Source: an uncultured Bacteroides sp.
GTDB taxonomy: Bacteria; Bacteroidota; Bacteroidia; Bacteroidales; Bacteroidaceae
Length of the DNA: 42,044 nucleotides
Assembly: GCA_900546355.1 (NCBI GenBank)
Contig: URCM01000016.1
Location: forward strand, 1 to 42,044
Direction of reading: 5' to 3'
In this document: positions 17,271 through 27,641 of the stretch, piece by piece
How the letters are laid out: every line of letters begins with the position of its first letter
Position numbering within the stretch: position 1 is the stretch's first letter
Position numbers and translations under genes: made by a program
Notes under the pieces: generated by a model
Databases searched by the model: none
Told to the model about the DNA's origin: nothing
What the model saw: the letters and a program-made list of their open reading frames with translations, nothing else

Positions 17271-17828
17271 TTAAATTATTCTCCTGTTTTTCGCTATAAA
17301 CTGCTGTTCCACACGTTTCAACTGATTAGCCACACTGGCATCCAACCGACGCCCGGCTACTTCCACGATATAACCACCGATTAAATTGGGGTCTACTTTA
17401 GCGTCCAATTCGATAGTAGCATTATCATTATCTTTCGATAACGATTTTTTCAAATAGTCCTCCAATCTAGGTGACGGCACAGCTGTTATCAGTTTGCCAA
17501 TGAGAATGTTTTTATCTTCACGATACAAATCGATATACGACCAGGTCATGAACTGCAAGAATTTTTCCCTTTTTCCTTCCAATACCAGACTAAAAAAACG
17601 CATCAGCTCATTGCTTACATTTGCTCCTCCGGAAGCTTCACGCAGTAAGTTCAGCTTTGTCTGGACATCCAATACAGGATTCTCCACCGCATGGCGCAAA
17701 CCAGCAACACGGTCAAAGTATTCGGCAAGCGACTTCACTTCCTTGTACACCTTGTCTTCCTTCTTTGCCGCCTTGGCGTACGCAAGCAAAGCTTTCGCAT
17801 AACGTCTGGAAACAACTCCCGTATTCAT
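17271..17828 (-). CDS. atpH: F-type ATP synthase delta subunit
   Basis: The 185-residue delta (OSCP) subunit that connects F1 to the peripheral stalk. The N-terminal helical bundle ([24 protein letters not shown]) and the C-terminal conserved [18 protein letters not shown] motif are both present. It is tightly packed between atpF (7 bp upstream) and atpA (10 bp downstream). Confidence 0.95.
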   Translation of the reverse strand: MNTGVVSRRYAKALLAYAKAAKKEDKVYKEVKSLAEYFDRVAGLRHAVENPVLDVQTKLNLLREASGGANVSNELMRFFSLVLEGKREKFLQFMTWSYIDLYREDKNILIGKLITAVPSPRLEDYLKKSLSKDNDNATIELDAKVDPNLIGGYIVEVAGRRLDASVANQLKRVEQQFIAKNRRII

Positions 17829-17835
17829 AACCTAT

Positions 17836-18339
17836 TTATTTTTTTGAAGATTCAAGCATTTCATCCAGCATACGGTCAATCAAAGCATTCTGCTCTTTGG
17901 CATCGACAAGTTTGCTCCGCATAATCTTCTCGGCAATCTCAACCGAAAGCACAGCTACCTGACGACGTATATCGCGGATTGCACTTTCCTTTTCCGTTTC
18001 AATCTGCTTCTTTACTTCCGTCATCAAACGCTGGCCTTCGACAATAGCCCGATCTTGAGCATCTTTCACGATACGGTCGCGCGTAACGGCAGCCTCACTT
18101 AAAATGCGGTTCTGTTCCTCACGTGCCTGAGCCAGAATCTTTTCACCTTCCAGCTTCACGTTTGCCAACTGTTCGTTGGCTTCACGTGCAGCTTTCAGTG
18201 AATTGTCTATATATGCTTTCCGGTCCTCTACTGCCTTGATGATTACGGGGAAGCCATATTTCGCCAACAAAACGAATACGACACCAAACGTGATAATCAT
18301 CCAGAACACTAGCCCCGGATCCGGAGTTAATAATCCCAT
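17836..18339 (-). CDS. atpF: F-type ATP synthase b subunit
   Basis: The 167-residue peripheral-stalk subunit. One N-terminal membrane helix (about residues 8-30, [20 protein letters not shown]) is followed by a long charged coiled coil typical of subunit b. It starts 12 bp after atpE and ends 7 bp before atpH. Confidence 0.95.
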   Translation of the reverse strand: MGLLTPDPGLVFWMIITFGVVFVLLAKYGFPVIIKAVEDRKAYIDNSLKAAREANEQLANVKLEGEKILAQAREEQNRILSEAAVTRDRIVKDAQDRAIVEGQRLMTEVKKQIETEKESAIRDIRRQVAVLSVEIAEKIMRSKLVDAKEQNALIDRMLDEMLESSKK

Positions 18340-18351
18340 AATCTACGTTTT

Positions 18352-18618
<267 letters not shown>

Positions 18619-18652
18619 TTAATGGTTATACTTTGTTTAATTTATCATTTAA

Positions 18653-19714
18653 CTATTCATTGTGTCCTTTCACCCTCGATAAGCCGATAAATACTGCCGA
18701 AAGCATCGTGAACACATACGCTTGGATGAATGCAACCAAAAGTTCAAGTGCATTCATAAATATACCGAACGCTACCGCAACCACCGTCATCGAGCCATTA
18801 ATAACAGCACCGGCCTTCACTGTGATGAAGATAATAGCAATCAAGCTCAACATCGCAGCGTGTCCAGCCATCATATTGGCGAAAAGACGAATCATCAGAG
18901 CGAACGGTTTGGTGAATATACCGAAGAATTCAATCAATGGCATCATCGGTATGGGGACTTTCAACCATGTAGGAACCTCGGGCCAGAAAATGTCTTTCCA
19001 ATACGCCTTCGTACCAAATATATTGGTAAAGAGGAACGTACATAAAGCCAACACCATTGTAACGGCTATATTACCCGTTACCGTAGCGCCACCCGGGAAT
19101 ATCGGTATCAACCCCATCAAGTTGTTCACCAGCACAAAGAAGAAAGCGGTCAGCAAATAAGGCGCATAACGCTTATAATCTTCACCTACACAACCTTTTA
19201 TCACGTCATTGTAGATAGACATTACCGTAGCTTCAATCATTCCCACACCACCTTTCGGAGCACCTTGCTCCAATGCGTGCTTCTTATACCAACGTGCACA
19301 ACTCAGCATAATCACTACCAGTAAAGCACTGTTGATAAACAAGCCCAGCACATTTTTGGTAATGGAAATATCAATCGGCCTTACCTCTTCGCCAGCAGCA
19401 TTCCGCTCCACTATCTTGCCGTCGTATGCACCGCCTTCAGCTATATACAAGCCTTCGTATGTTTTTCCTTCTTCCAGATGAGAAGAGCAAAACACATGCC
19501 AGCCTGTACTGTTTTTTACGATAACCGGAAGGGGGATGGTCAGATGCGCATCGCCTAAAGTGACAACATGCCACTCATAAGCGTCACCAATGTGTCCGAA
19601 TATCAATTCATTCACATCTATATCTCCTTCACCGCCGGTCTCCGCCTTCAGCGTCGTTTCCGGTATTGCCAACAACAGCAGCAGTGTTATTACTATGTAC
19701 CGTATTCTTTTCAT
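18653..19714 (-). CDS. atpB: F-type ATP synthase a subunit
   Basis: The 353-residue stator subunit that forms the ion half-channels. A cleavable N-terminal signal peptide (about residues 1-24) and a soluble segment of about 110 residues precede the membrane part, as in other Bacteroidota. The essential arginine is in FALMIRLFANMMAGH. Its start overlaps the end of the upstream atpI-like gene by 86 bp, which is unusually long, but the signal peptide argues that the start is right. Confidence 0.94.
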   Translation of the reverse strand: MKRIRYIVITLLLLLAIPETTLKAETGGEGDIDVNELIFGHIGDAYEWHVVTLGDAHLTIPLPVIVKNSTGWHVFCSSHLEEGKTYEGLYIAEGGAYDGKIVERNAAGEEVRPIDISITKNVLGLFINSALLVVIMLSCARWYKKHALEQGAPKGGVGMIEATVMSIYNDVIKGCVGEDYKRYAPYLLTAFFFVLVNNLMGLIPIFPGGATVTGNIAVTMVLALCTFLFTNIFGTKAYWKDIFWPEVPTWLKVPIPMMPLIEFFGIFTKPFALMIRLFANMMAGHAAMLSLIAIIFITVKAGAVINGSMTVVAVAFGIFMNALELLVAFIQAYVFTMLSAVFIGLSRVKGHNE

Positions 19715-20123
19715 TGTTAACTTGTTTACTTAATTTCAGCCTCGCTTCGAAGCGAAGGAAGAAACGGGTTTCGAAAAACAGAAACGCAAAATAGAAGAAG
19801 ACGAAAGTCGCCACAAAAGCTACTACATCCTGCCCTATCACAAATCCGTAAAAAATCAGGGCCAACGCACTTAATATCAACTTCAATACCTTGCATATCA
19901 GATAAGCCATCGCTATTTTGTCTGCTCCCAGTTCATAAGTGAAAGCAATCATATAGATGTATAAAAAACCAAACAAATAGAAAAATACCGGTATCAACGG
20001 GAACCAAGCAAAATACCATTCAGGCATAAGAAAATGATAAGCTAAGACCACCACAGCCGTCAGTACAATGCCACCCACGCTAAGTTCTCCGATAAATTTC
20101 TTTTTTACGGTCGTTAAAAACAT
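19629..20123 (-). CDS. AtpI-like membrane protein of the ATP synthase operon
   Basis: About 164 residues, starting at the ATG at 20123. A TTG at 20171 would extend the frame by 16 residues into atpC and is less likely. Four hydrophobic helices (roughly residues 15-125) are followed by a polar, Asn-rich tail (VNNEKNTVHSNN...). Position between atpC and atpB fits the small AtpI-type or Bacteroidota-specific assembly protein found there, which may help assemble the c ring. The tail is encoded in the 86-bp overlap with atpB. Family similarity is weak; the call rests on size, membrane topology and position. Confidence 0.75.
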   Translation of the reverse strand: MFLTTVKKKFIGELSVGGIVLTAVVVLAYHFLMPEWYFAWFPLIPVFFYLFGFLYIYMIAFTYELGADKIAMAYLICKVLKLILSALALIFYGFVIGQDVVAFVATFVFFYFAFLFFETRFFLRFEARLKLSKQVNNEKNTVHSNNTAAVVGNTGNDAEGGDRR

Positions 20124-20155
20124 CTTCAAAACAGCTTTAAACTCTTGTCGTCCTC

Positions 20156-20401
20156 TTAAAGTTCGACGCAAACCGATATCTGATTGTCCCTGACTTCTAC
20201 GAATCCGCCCTTAATTTGCAAGGACTGCGATTCTTTTCCGACCGTATACCTTACTTCTCCAGCCATCAATGACGAAATCAGAGGAGCATGGTTGACCAGC
20301 ACTTGGAATTCTCCAAGCTCACCCGGCAAAACAGCCATATCCACCTTCCCATCATAAATGGTACGTTCAGGTGAAGCGATAACCAGATGAAGTTCTTTCA
20401 T
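20156..20401 (-). CDS. atpC: F-type ATP synthase epsilon subunit
   Basis: An 81-residue epsilon subunit with only the N-terminal beta-sandwich (LVIASPERTIYDGKVDMAVLPGELGEFQVLVNHAPLIS). The C-terminal helical hairpin that inhibits ATP hydrolysis in E. coli is absent, as is usual for the short Bacteroidota form. It starts 29 bp after atpD. Confidence 0.95.
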   Translation of the reverse strand: MKELHLVIASPERTIYDGKVDMAVLPGELGEFQVLVNHAPLISSLMAGEVRYTVGKESQSLQIKGGFVEVRDNQISVCVEL

Positions 20402-20430
20402 TATTTTTTAATTTAAAAAAGACTCTATAC

Positions 20431-21972
<1,542 letters not shown>

Positions 21973-22051
21973 TTATGATTTATAAATTCAACTGTTCTTT
22001 CACCTGAACCAAGGTTTGTCCGATTGTTCAATGTTTGACCAATCGTCTACG

Positions 22052-22059
22052 CAAAATTA
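22052..22059 (-). promoter_or_regulatory. Candidate -7 element for the atp operon
   Basis: The minus strand reads TAATTTTG (22059-22052), matching TAnnTTTG, about 90 bp before the atpD ATG. No good -33 box is found at the expected distance. The 271-bp gap 21961-22231 is otherwise AT-rich with no gene. Confidence 0.4.
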
Positions 22060-22231
22060 AATAAATATCTCATAAGCTTATCACTCCGGGTAACATTTTT
22101 TTATAAAAAACCACTTTTACCGGCAAACATGAAATAAGATATTAACAGTGGTGTTATCGTATCCCTGTTTTTTAACACTTATTCACAATAGCAACAGCTG
22201 AAACACACTCTTGTGCACTGAAACAAACAAA

Positions 22232-22642
22232 TTATCCGATAACTGTAGCCACTACTTTTCTGGCTCCTCCATAATCTCTGAACTCACACAAATAAATGCC
22301 TTGCCACGTTCCCAAATTCAGCCGTCCTCCTGTGATAGGGATACTCAACGACACACCGGTCAGACTACACTTTGCATGACTGGGCATATCGTCCGCTCCT
22401 TCATCAACGTGGGTATAATAAGCCTGGTTCTCCTTCACCAAATTGTTATAAATACGCTCCATATCACTGCGTACGCTCGGATCGTAATTTTCATTAATAC
22501 TCAGCGCACAACTGGTATGCTTGATAAATAAATGAAGCAACCCTTTCTCTGGAAGTGCAGGCAAATGGCTCACTACTTCCTGAGTTACCAGATGAAAACC
22601 TCTCGGGCGAGGCTTCAATGAGAATTCCACTTGTTCTATCAT
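22232..22642 (-). CDS. yjbQ: YjbQ family protein (UPF0047)
   Basis: A 136-residue single-domain protein of the widespread YjbQ/UPF0047 family. It has the conserved segments LLHLFIKHTSCALSINEN, DMERIYNNLV, HVDEGADDMPSHAK and ITGGRLNLGTWQGIYLCEFRD. Some homologues show weak thiamine-phosphate synthase activity, but the cellular role is unsettled. It stands alone; a dispersed repeat fills the gap upstream. Confidence 0.92.
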   Translation of the reverse strand: MIEQVEFSLKPRPRGFHLVTQEVVSHLPALPEKGLLHLFIKHTSCALSINENYDPSVRSDMERIYNNLVKENQAYYTHVDEGADDMPSHAKCSLTGVSLSIPITGGRLNLGTWQGIYLCEFRDYGGARKVVATVIG

Positions 22643-22681
22643 AAACTTACTTTTGACTTATATCTTATGAATTCCACAATC

Positions 22682-22808
22682 AGCCAATCCTACTGCATGA
22701 AAAACGCAGTAGTACTTACTTGGCCGATGAAGTATATATTCATGGGCGGATGAAGTATATATTCAACCGCCCATGCAGTATATATTCATTTTTAGGGGGC
22801 ATACATTG
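22682..22808. repeat. 125-bp dispersed repeat, copy 1, with 23-bp tandem units
   Basis: Strongly similar to 31105-31228. It contains three tandem units beginning at 22727, 22750 and 22773 (period 23 bp), each with the near-palindrome TGMAGTATATATTCA. The middle part forms a 33-bp palindrome flanked by ATGGGCGG and CCGCCCAT. Translation of both copies gives similar peptides, but this follows from the DNA similarity and does not indicate a gene. It fills the gap between the permease stop and yjbQ. Confidence 0.85.
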
Positions 22809-22823
22809 CCAGAATGCAGACAA

Positions 22824-24014
22824 TCATTTTTTACGTGCCCAAATCCCGTCTATCTTCCGACGGATAATGATTCCATTCAACACAGAAACCAATACAAAAA
22901 CGACCGCACCTGCCAGCAAAGCCGGAAGCAGACTGCCTCCATCCCCTCCGGTAAGCAGAGAAGAAAAAACCGGCAGATACACGCTACGGATTCCCGCTAC
23001 AATACCGAGTCCTAAAAGCAGGACTAACAGATTCAGGCCGATTGTCAACAACTGATAAGGACGTGCCACTTGTACGGGACTGTATCCTATCAACAACAAA
23101 GTCTCCAATTTCCGCATATTTTTCTGCAACAATAAATAAACGCTCAATATCAGAATATAGAAAGACAAGACACTAATCAACAAACCGACCGACAATACCA
23201 CTCCGACAACCACCTTCAAAAACCAAGTCGTCTTACCAGCCTCTAATTCGTTTCCTTCCTGTTCATATCCTTTTCGCTGGAAGAACTGCACGATACGTTC
23301 GTCTGCCGGATTGCTCACTTCGATAACCAGCCGTGAAGGTTCCGCTTCCTTACCTGTGCCATAACGTGCGTTAGCCCAACGGATAAACGCTTCTGGCACC
23401 AAAATCGTATTCAATCGGCTTGAAAATCCGACAATACGTCCTTTCATCTGACCAACCTGTCCATTACCCGCCATACGGATATCCAGGTTTACCATACCGA
23501 TTACTCCTTCGGAAAGCTGGGGTAAATTACGGCTTTGAGCAAACCCGAAATTATACAGATTCAAATAATTGCGTGGAATAATAATAGGTATGACACCCGA
23601 TTCGGGATCAAACGCCCATCGGTCGGACTGTACATCGACATACGCATCTGGAACAGACTCGAAAAACAAATCGGTTGACATAGTAACACCATGAAGCCCC
23701 ATCCCTGCCATTACTTTAAACTGAGAAGGCAAGAAACTACCTACCCGCTTCACAAACGGTTGTTCTTCTATCTCCTCTATATCACGTGTAGAAAACGTAG
23801 TCTGCTTTCCCACCAATGTACCCAATGTACTGATTTTCTTACTGACAATGACATAATCGCCCTTCAAGAAACTATCTCCTTGCGTAAAAGCAGGCAGAAC
23901 GTCCCGATAAAACTGTATGGCAAGCAAAACAATCACCATACCGCAAACATTAGCCAATGAAAAGCCAAGCAATTGGGAGGGATTTATATGCTGTTTTAAT
24001 AATTTCCAAATCAT
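22824..24014 (-). CDS. ABC transporter permease, MacB/LolC-like
   Basis: A 396-residue membrane protein with one N-terminal transmembrane helix (about 15-35), a large periplasmic domain (about 40-265) and three C-terminal helices (about 270-385). This is the FtsX/MacB/LolC arrangement. It works with the ATPase encoded next to it, probably moving a lipid, lipoprotein or peptide out of the inner membrane rather than importing a solute. The start is the ATG at 24014 (MIWKLLKQHINPSQLL), which follows AGGA; a TTG at 24062 would add 16 residues and nearly abut the ATPase stop. It is the last gene of the operon. Confidence 0.85.
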   Translation of the reverse strand: MIWKLLKQHINPSQLLGFSLANVCGMVIVLLAIQFYRDVLPAFTQGDSFLKGDYVIVSKKISTLGTLVGKQTTFSTRDIEEIEEQPFVKRVGSFLPSQFKVMAGMGLHGVTMSTDLFFESVPDAYVDVQSDRWAFDPESGVIPIIIPRNYLNLYNFGFAQSRNLPQLSEGVIGMVNLDIRMAGNGQVGQMKGRIVGFSSRLNTILVPEAFIRWANARYGTGKEAEPSRLVIEVSNPADERIVQFFQRKGYEQEGNELEAGKTTWFLKVVVGVVLSVGLLISVLSFYILILSVYLLLQKNMRKLETLLLIGYSPVQVARPYQLLTIGLNLLVLLLGLGIVAGIRSVYLPVFSSLLTGGDGGSLLPALLAGAVVFVLVSVLNGIIIRRKIDGIWARKK

Positions 24015-24063
24015 GCTTCCTGCAAATAATGAATAATGAATAATCTGTGTGTATAACGGCAAG

Positions 24064-24708
24064 CTAAAGTTTCAGTATCCGGTCGTATTCCAAGGGCAAA
24101 TGCTTCCCGATAGAAGTCACCACCACACCTATACCTCTCCGGCCTATTTCTTCTTTAAGCATATCTGCCATAATCCGGCTATTGCCATCATCCAAGTGAC
24201 TGACAGGCTCATCCAGAAAAATAAAATCGAAAGGCTGGCACAACGCACGGATAAACGCTACCCGTTGCTGTTGTCCAAACGACATACGATTCACTTTCTC
24301 ATTTTTCTTCCCATCGATACCCAGGCGTAAAAACCATTCGTCCACTTGTTTTCGGGAACAATAACCGGTCAGCGCATTCTTCAGACGCACATTCTCCAAT
24401 GCCGTCAACTCTCCAAAAAGCCGAAGCTCTTGAAACAACATACTTAACGAACGTTTCCGCAAATTCACCCAATCACGCACCGAAAAATTACGTATATTTT
24501 GCCCGTCGAAAGTAATAATACCCTGATAATCGTTCCGATATCCATAAACAAAACTACAAAGAGAAGACTTCCCTGTCCCCGAAGCCGCTTCCAACAGATA
24601 AACCTTTCCTTTCTGCAAAGCTACCTGACGATGCCAGACATCGGATATAACCGTATCTTTGCCGGCAAACACTTCCGGCAAAGTCTGTTGCAACTCGATT
24701 GTTTCCAT
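24064..24708 (-). CDS. ABC transporter ATP-binding protein, LolD-like
   Basis: A 214-residue ATPase: Walker A SGTGKSS (43-49), Q-loop in MLFQELRLF, signature MSFGQQQRVAFIRAL, Walker B FIFLDEP and D-loop SHLD. The switch (H-loop) histidine is replaced: where VTH is expected the protein reads VTS (Ser199). It pairs with the permease encoded 49 bp downstream. It starts 12 bp after the DUF4836 lipoprotein gene, so a lipoprotein and an ABC exporter are made together. Confidence 0.9.
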   Translation of the reverse strand: METIELQQTLPEVFAGKDTVISDVWHRQVALQKGKVYLLEAASGTGKSSLCSFVYGYRNDYQGIITFDGQNIRNFSVRDWVNLRKRSLSMLFQELRLFGELTALENVRLKNALTGYCSRKQVDEWFLRLGIDGKKNEKVNRMSFGQQQRVAFIRALCQPFDFIFLDEPVSHLDDGNSRIMADMLKEEIGRRGIGVVVTSIGKHLPLEYDRILKL

Positions 24709-24720
24709 ATCCTTTCCTTT

Positions 24721-26265
24721 TTATTTAAATGCGCTCAACAAGGAACTGAGAATATTTATTTGGGAGTCTTTCATTACCAATTCCATCCGCGACTTCTCCG
24801 CATTGACACCTTCGATTGTCAGATAGTCCAAGCCCTTCACAAAGCCCAAGGCTTGCAACTCCGGCCTACCGGCAACCGACTGGGCATTTTCTGCCAATGC
24901 GCCAAGATTCATCGCATAAAAACAACGCTTCCCTTTGACTGATTTCCCCCAAGGGCAATCACGCAAAGTCAGGCCTGGCACTCGGGCATTTATCAAATCA
25001 GCATGATTCGTCAAATAAAATCGTCCTTCGGACACACCGAACCACAACGATTGGTTCCCCGGACGCATTCCTATCACACTTCCATCCTGCATACGGAACT
25101 CATATCCCGAAGCACCCCGATTAAACAACCGCATCTGTCCTCCGGTCAATGCCAGTAGCGGCTTCAAGTCTTCAAAAGTCTGAAGAAAGCGGTCGTCTGT
25201 CACATCGGCATAAGCGATAAACGTACCCGAAAGCACATCACCGGCCACCGCCATATCTCCTTTCAAGGCATGAAATATAGCTTCAAAGTCGACAGGCATC
25301 ATTGAATTCTCCAATTGATTGCCCAGCACCGGATGGCTGCACAAAAGTTCGTACATTTTCTTTCCATCTATATGTACAGACATCCAAAATCCAGTATTGG
25401 CAGGAAAACAATCCAAATATTCCCCTTCTATCTCTCCGAATGCCTGCAATTGTTGCTCCTTCATTCGTTTCATCACCGCATCGGTAGTCAAATCCGTAAA
25501 ATCAACGGTCATCTTACCTTGCCCAAACCTTATTTCCGCCAGATATTTTACATCTTCCAGCTTCAAGTCACCCGATATGCCCATAAGCATCGGAGTGACA
25601 TACTTTCCAGGTATCAGGTCAAGCGAACCTAACGCTACAATATCTCCTTTGCCTTTCTTCAGCAAACCGAAATCAGGCGTGGCACGATAGCCTTCATTCT
25701 CGTTCTGGCGCAACAACATCGATGCCGTATGCCGCATATCCTGGGGGCTTCCGCCATTGGGGTCAGTCAACAGCAACAGAGCATCCGATGTGTAAGCCGC
25801 AAGCACATTTCCTAAAACAGTCCACGTACAACCATCTTCCTCCGTAAGACTGGAACAAATCTGCTGCCTGCCTAATTCGTCAAACAATGCCTCCAATTTA
25901 CCAGCATGAGAAACACGCGCCAAGATACCCGCAGAGACCGTTTGCGATTCTACAAAAAAATACATATCTTTCCAAAAGTCAATTCCGCTTTCGTCAGGAT
26001 CATCCATCATTTTATCTATCAACTGCTCGGAACCTTGCATTCCGCTCTTCAAAGCATCACCCAACTTCTGTACAACCGCCGTACCTTCTTCTCCTGCCAA
26101 CCCGCTTTTTTCTGCCATTGATGCAGGATTGACCGATACCACCAAAGCGGCATCCTTAGGCAAAGCCGATTCGTAATTATCCCCACTTGCACAAGATGCC
26201 ATTATCCCGACGAGCAACATCATCCAACAGCCCGCCATCCATTTCTTATTCATTCCGTTCATCAT
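24721..26265 (-). CDS. DUF4836 family lipoprotein
   Basis: A 514-residue predicted lipoprotein with a signal peptide ending IMASC (Cys25) and the family opening ALPKDAALVVSVNPASMAEKSGL. DUF4836 proteins are widespread in Bacteroides and have no known function. The mature protein looks like two related alpha/beta halves and has no catalytic motif I recognise. It lies 14 bp after rsmE and 12 bp before the ABC ATPase gene, so it may be a partner or cargo of that exporter (inference from position only). Two further in-frame ATGs within five codons make the exact start uncertain. Confidence 0.85.
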   Translation of the reverse strand: MMNGMNKKWMAGCWMMLLVGIMASCASGDNYESALPKDAALVVSVNPASMAEKSGLAGEEGTAVVQKLGDALKSGMQGSEQLIDKMMDDPDESGIDFWKDMYFFVESQTVSAGILARVSHAGKLEALFDELGRQQICSSLTEEDGCTWTVLGNVLAAYTSDALLLLTDPNGGSPQDMRHTASMLLRQNENEGYRATPDFGLLKKGKGDIVALGSLDLIPGKYVTPMLMGISGDLKLEDVKYLAEIRFGQGKMTVDFTDLTTDAVMKRMKEQQLQAFGEIEGEYLDCFPANTGFWMSVHIDGKKMYELLCSHPVLGNQLENSMMPVDFEAIFHALKGDMAVAGDVLSGTFIAYADVTDDRFLQTFEDLKPLLALTGGQMRLFNRGASGYEFRMQDGSVIGMRPGNQSLWFGVSEGRFYLTNHADLINARVPGLTLRDCPWGKSVKGKRCFYAMNLGALAENAQSVAGRPELQALGFVKGLDYLTIEGVNAEKSRMELVMKDSQINILSSLLSAFK

Positions 26266-26279
26266 ACTTTTCCTTTTTA

Positions 26280-26984
26280 TTACCGTTCCACATGTGCCAA
26301 ATTCATCAGATGTACAGCCACCAATGCAGCCGTCTCCGTACGAAGCCGCGACCTGCCAAGACTCACAGCCTGAAATCCTGCTTCTTCAGCTTGTCTCACT
26401 TCTTCCGGACTAAAATCACCTTCAGGGCCTATCATCACCAGCGCATCTGCATCTGCATCCAGCACGTCTTGCAACAATGGCTTATCACCTTCGTAACAAT
26501 GAGCGATAAATTTCTGCCCCGGAAAGTTTTGCCGGATGAAACGGGTAAAACCAATCATCTCGTTTACCTGCGGCTTACGGGCCTTCAATGATTGCTTGAC
26601 TGCAGAAACTACAATTTTTTCAATACGCTCATTCTTCACGACCTTCCGTTCCGAAAAACGGCAATCCAAGAACGTCAGTTCATCAAAACCGATTTCTGTA
26701 GCCTTCTCCGCCAGCCATTCCGTACGGTCGATATTCTTCGTAGGTGCCATTGCCAAATGCAGATGTCCTTTCCAAAGGGGAACTTGCTCAATGGTTTCCA
26801 CGATTTTTACATGACAACGCTTCCCGGCGATGCCGTCTATTTGCGCCTTGTAAAAAAAACCTTTTCCGTCGGTCAACAAAATTTCATCACCTACGGTCAG
26901 GCGCAACACACGCAAACAATGAGCCGCCTCTTCTTCGGGCAACTCTGCGCTTGCCATTATGTTTGGAGTATAAAATGTATGCAT
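26280..26984 (-). CDS. rsmE: 16S rRNA (uracil-1498-N3)-methyltransferase
   Basis: A 234-residue SPOUT methyltransferase that methylates U1498 of 16S rRNA. An N-terminal PUA-like domain (to about 70) is followed by the knotted catalytic domain with the conserved TEIGFDELTFLDCRFSER, VSAVKQSLKARKP and MIGPEGDFSPEEVRQA segments, ending LRTETAALVAVHLMN. It lies in an operon with DUF151 upstream (81-bp gap) and DUF4836 downstream. Confidence 0.95.
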   Translation of the reverse strand: MHTFYTPNIMASAELPEEEAAHCLRVLRLTVGDEILLTDGKGFFYKAQIDGIAGKRCHVKIVETIEQVPLWKGHLHLAMAPTKNIDRTEWLAEKATEIGFDELTFLDCRFSERKVVKNERIEKIVVSAVKQSLKARKPQVNEMIGFTRFIRQNFPGQKFIAHCYEGDKPLLQDVLDADADALVMIGPEGDFSPEEVRQAEEAGFQAVSLGRSRLRTETAALVAVHLMNLAHVER

Positions 26985-27065
26985 AAGCCAAATAATTAAG
27001 TATGTTTACCCTAATGCCTCTAAAACTTATTCCCAAAACTCGCGCGATAAATCCAGAACCGGCTT

Positions 27066-27641
27066 TCAATGCTCTCCTTTTTCCTCTTGTTCCCGTCGAC
27101 GGATTTCATCCCGCAAAAGAGATGCCCGTTCGTAATCTTCACTCGCCACGGCTTCTTCCATTGCCTTTTTCAGCATTTCCATATCAACCGAGTTTATTGT
27201 CACCGTATACTTTAAGCCATCCGAGGAAATGTTACGCAACTGCTCCCGTTCCAATAAATCTTCGTAAACATAAAGCGGGAAACCTGCGCGCAGAGACAAA
27301 ACTATCGCATCGGAAGTACGTGCGTCAACAATCTCTAATTCTCCATCGAATCTCCTTACATACAAATAAGTATAGTATATGCCATCCTTCACTTCGTAAA
27401 TGACTCCTTTTTCAAGCCATATCCGCCCTGCCTGCATGATGCTCAACATCAATTCATGGGTAAAAGGACGAGGCGGTTTATAATGCATTTTCGCCATTCT
27501 GATACCCTGAGCCTCCATTGCTCCTATAATCAATGCCAATTTCCGCTCTCTTCCTCCCACTTCTTCCAACACCAACGCAAAAGAATCGGACGGTTTCAAG
27601 ACCGATGACATATCCAAGACTTTCAGTTCAATCTCTTTCAT
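27066..27641 (-). CDS. DUF151 bifunctional-nuclease family protein with UVR motif
   Basis: A 191-residue protein. The BFN/DUF151 domain (about 1-130) contains VLEEVGGRERKLALIIGAMEAQGI and RRFDGELEIVDARTSDAIVLSLRAGFPLYV. A C-terminal UVR helix pair (about 150-185, MLKKAMEEAVASEDYERASLLRDEI) is of the kind found in UvrB and UvrC, here probably for protein contacts. DUF151 homologues have been reported as weak nucleases. Its start overlaps the stop of the upstream MFS gene by 4 bp, showing translational coupling. Confidence 0.9.
   Translation of the reverse strand: MKEIELKVLDMSSVLKPSDSFALVLEEVGGRERKLALIIGAMEAQGIRMAKMHYKPPRPFTHELMLSIMQAGRIWLEKGVIYEVKDGIYYTYLYVRRFDGELEIVDARTSDAIVLSLRAGFPLYVYEDLLEREQLRNISSDGLKYTVTINSVDMEMLKKAMEEAVASEDYERASLLRDEIRRREQEEKGEH

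Noticed and set aside
22727..22795. CRISPR-like array from the 23-bp tandem units
   Set aside because: The units are directly adjacent with no variable spacers, and only three are present.
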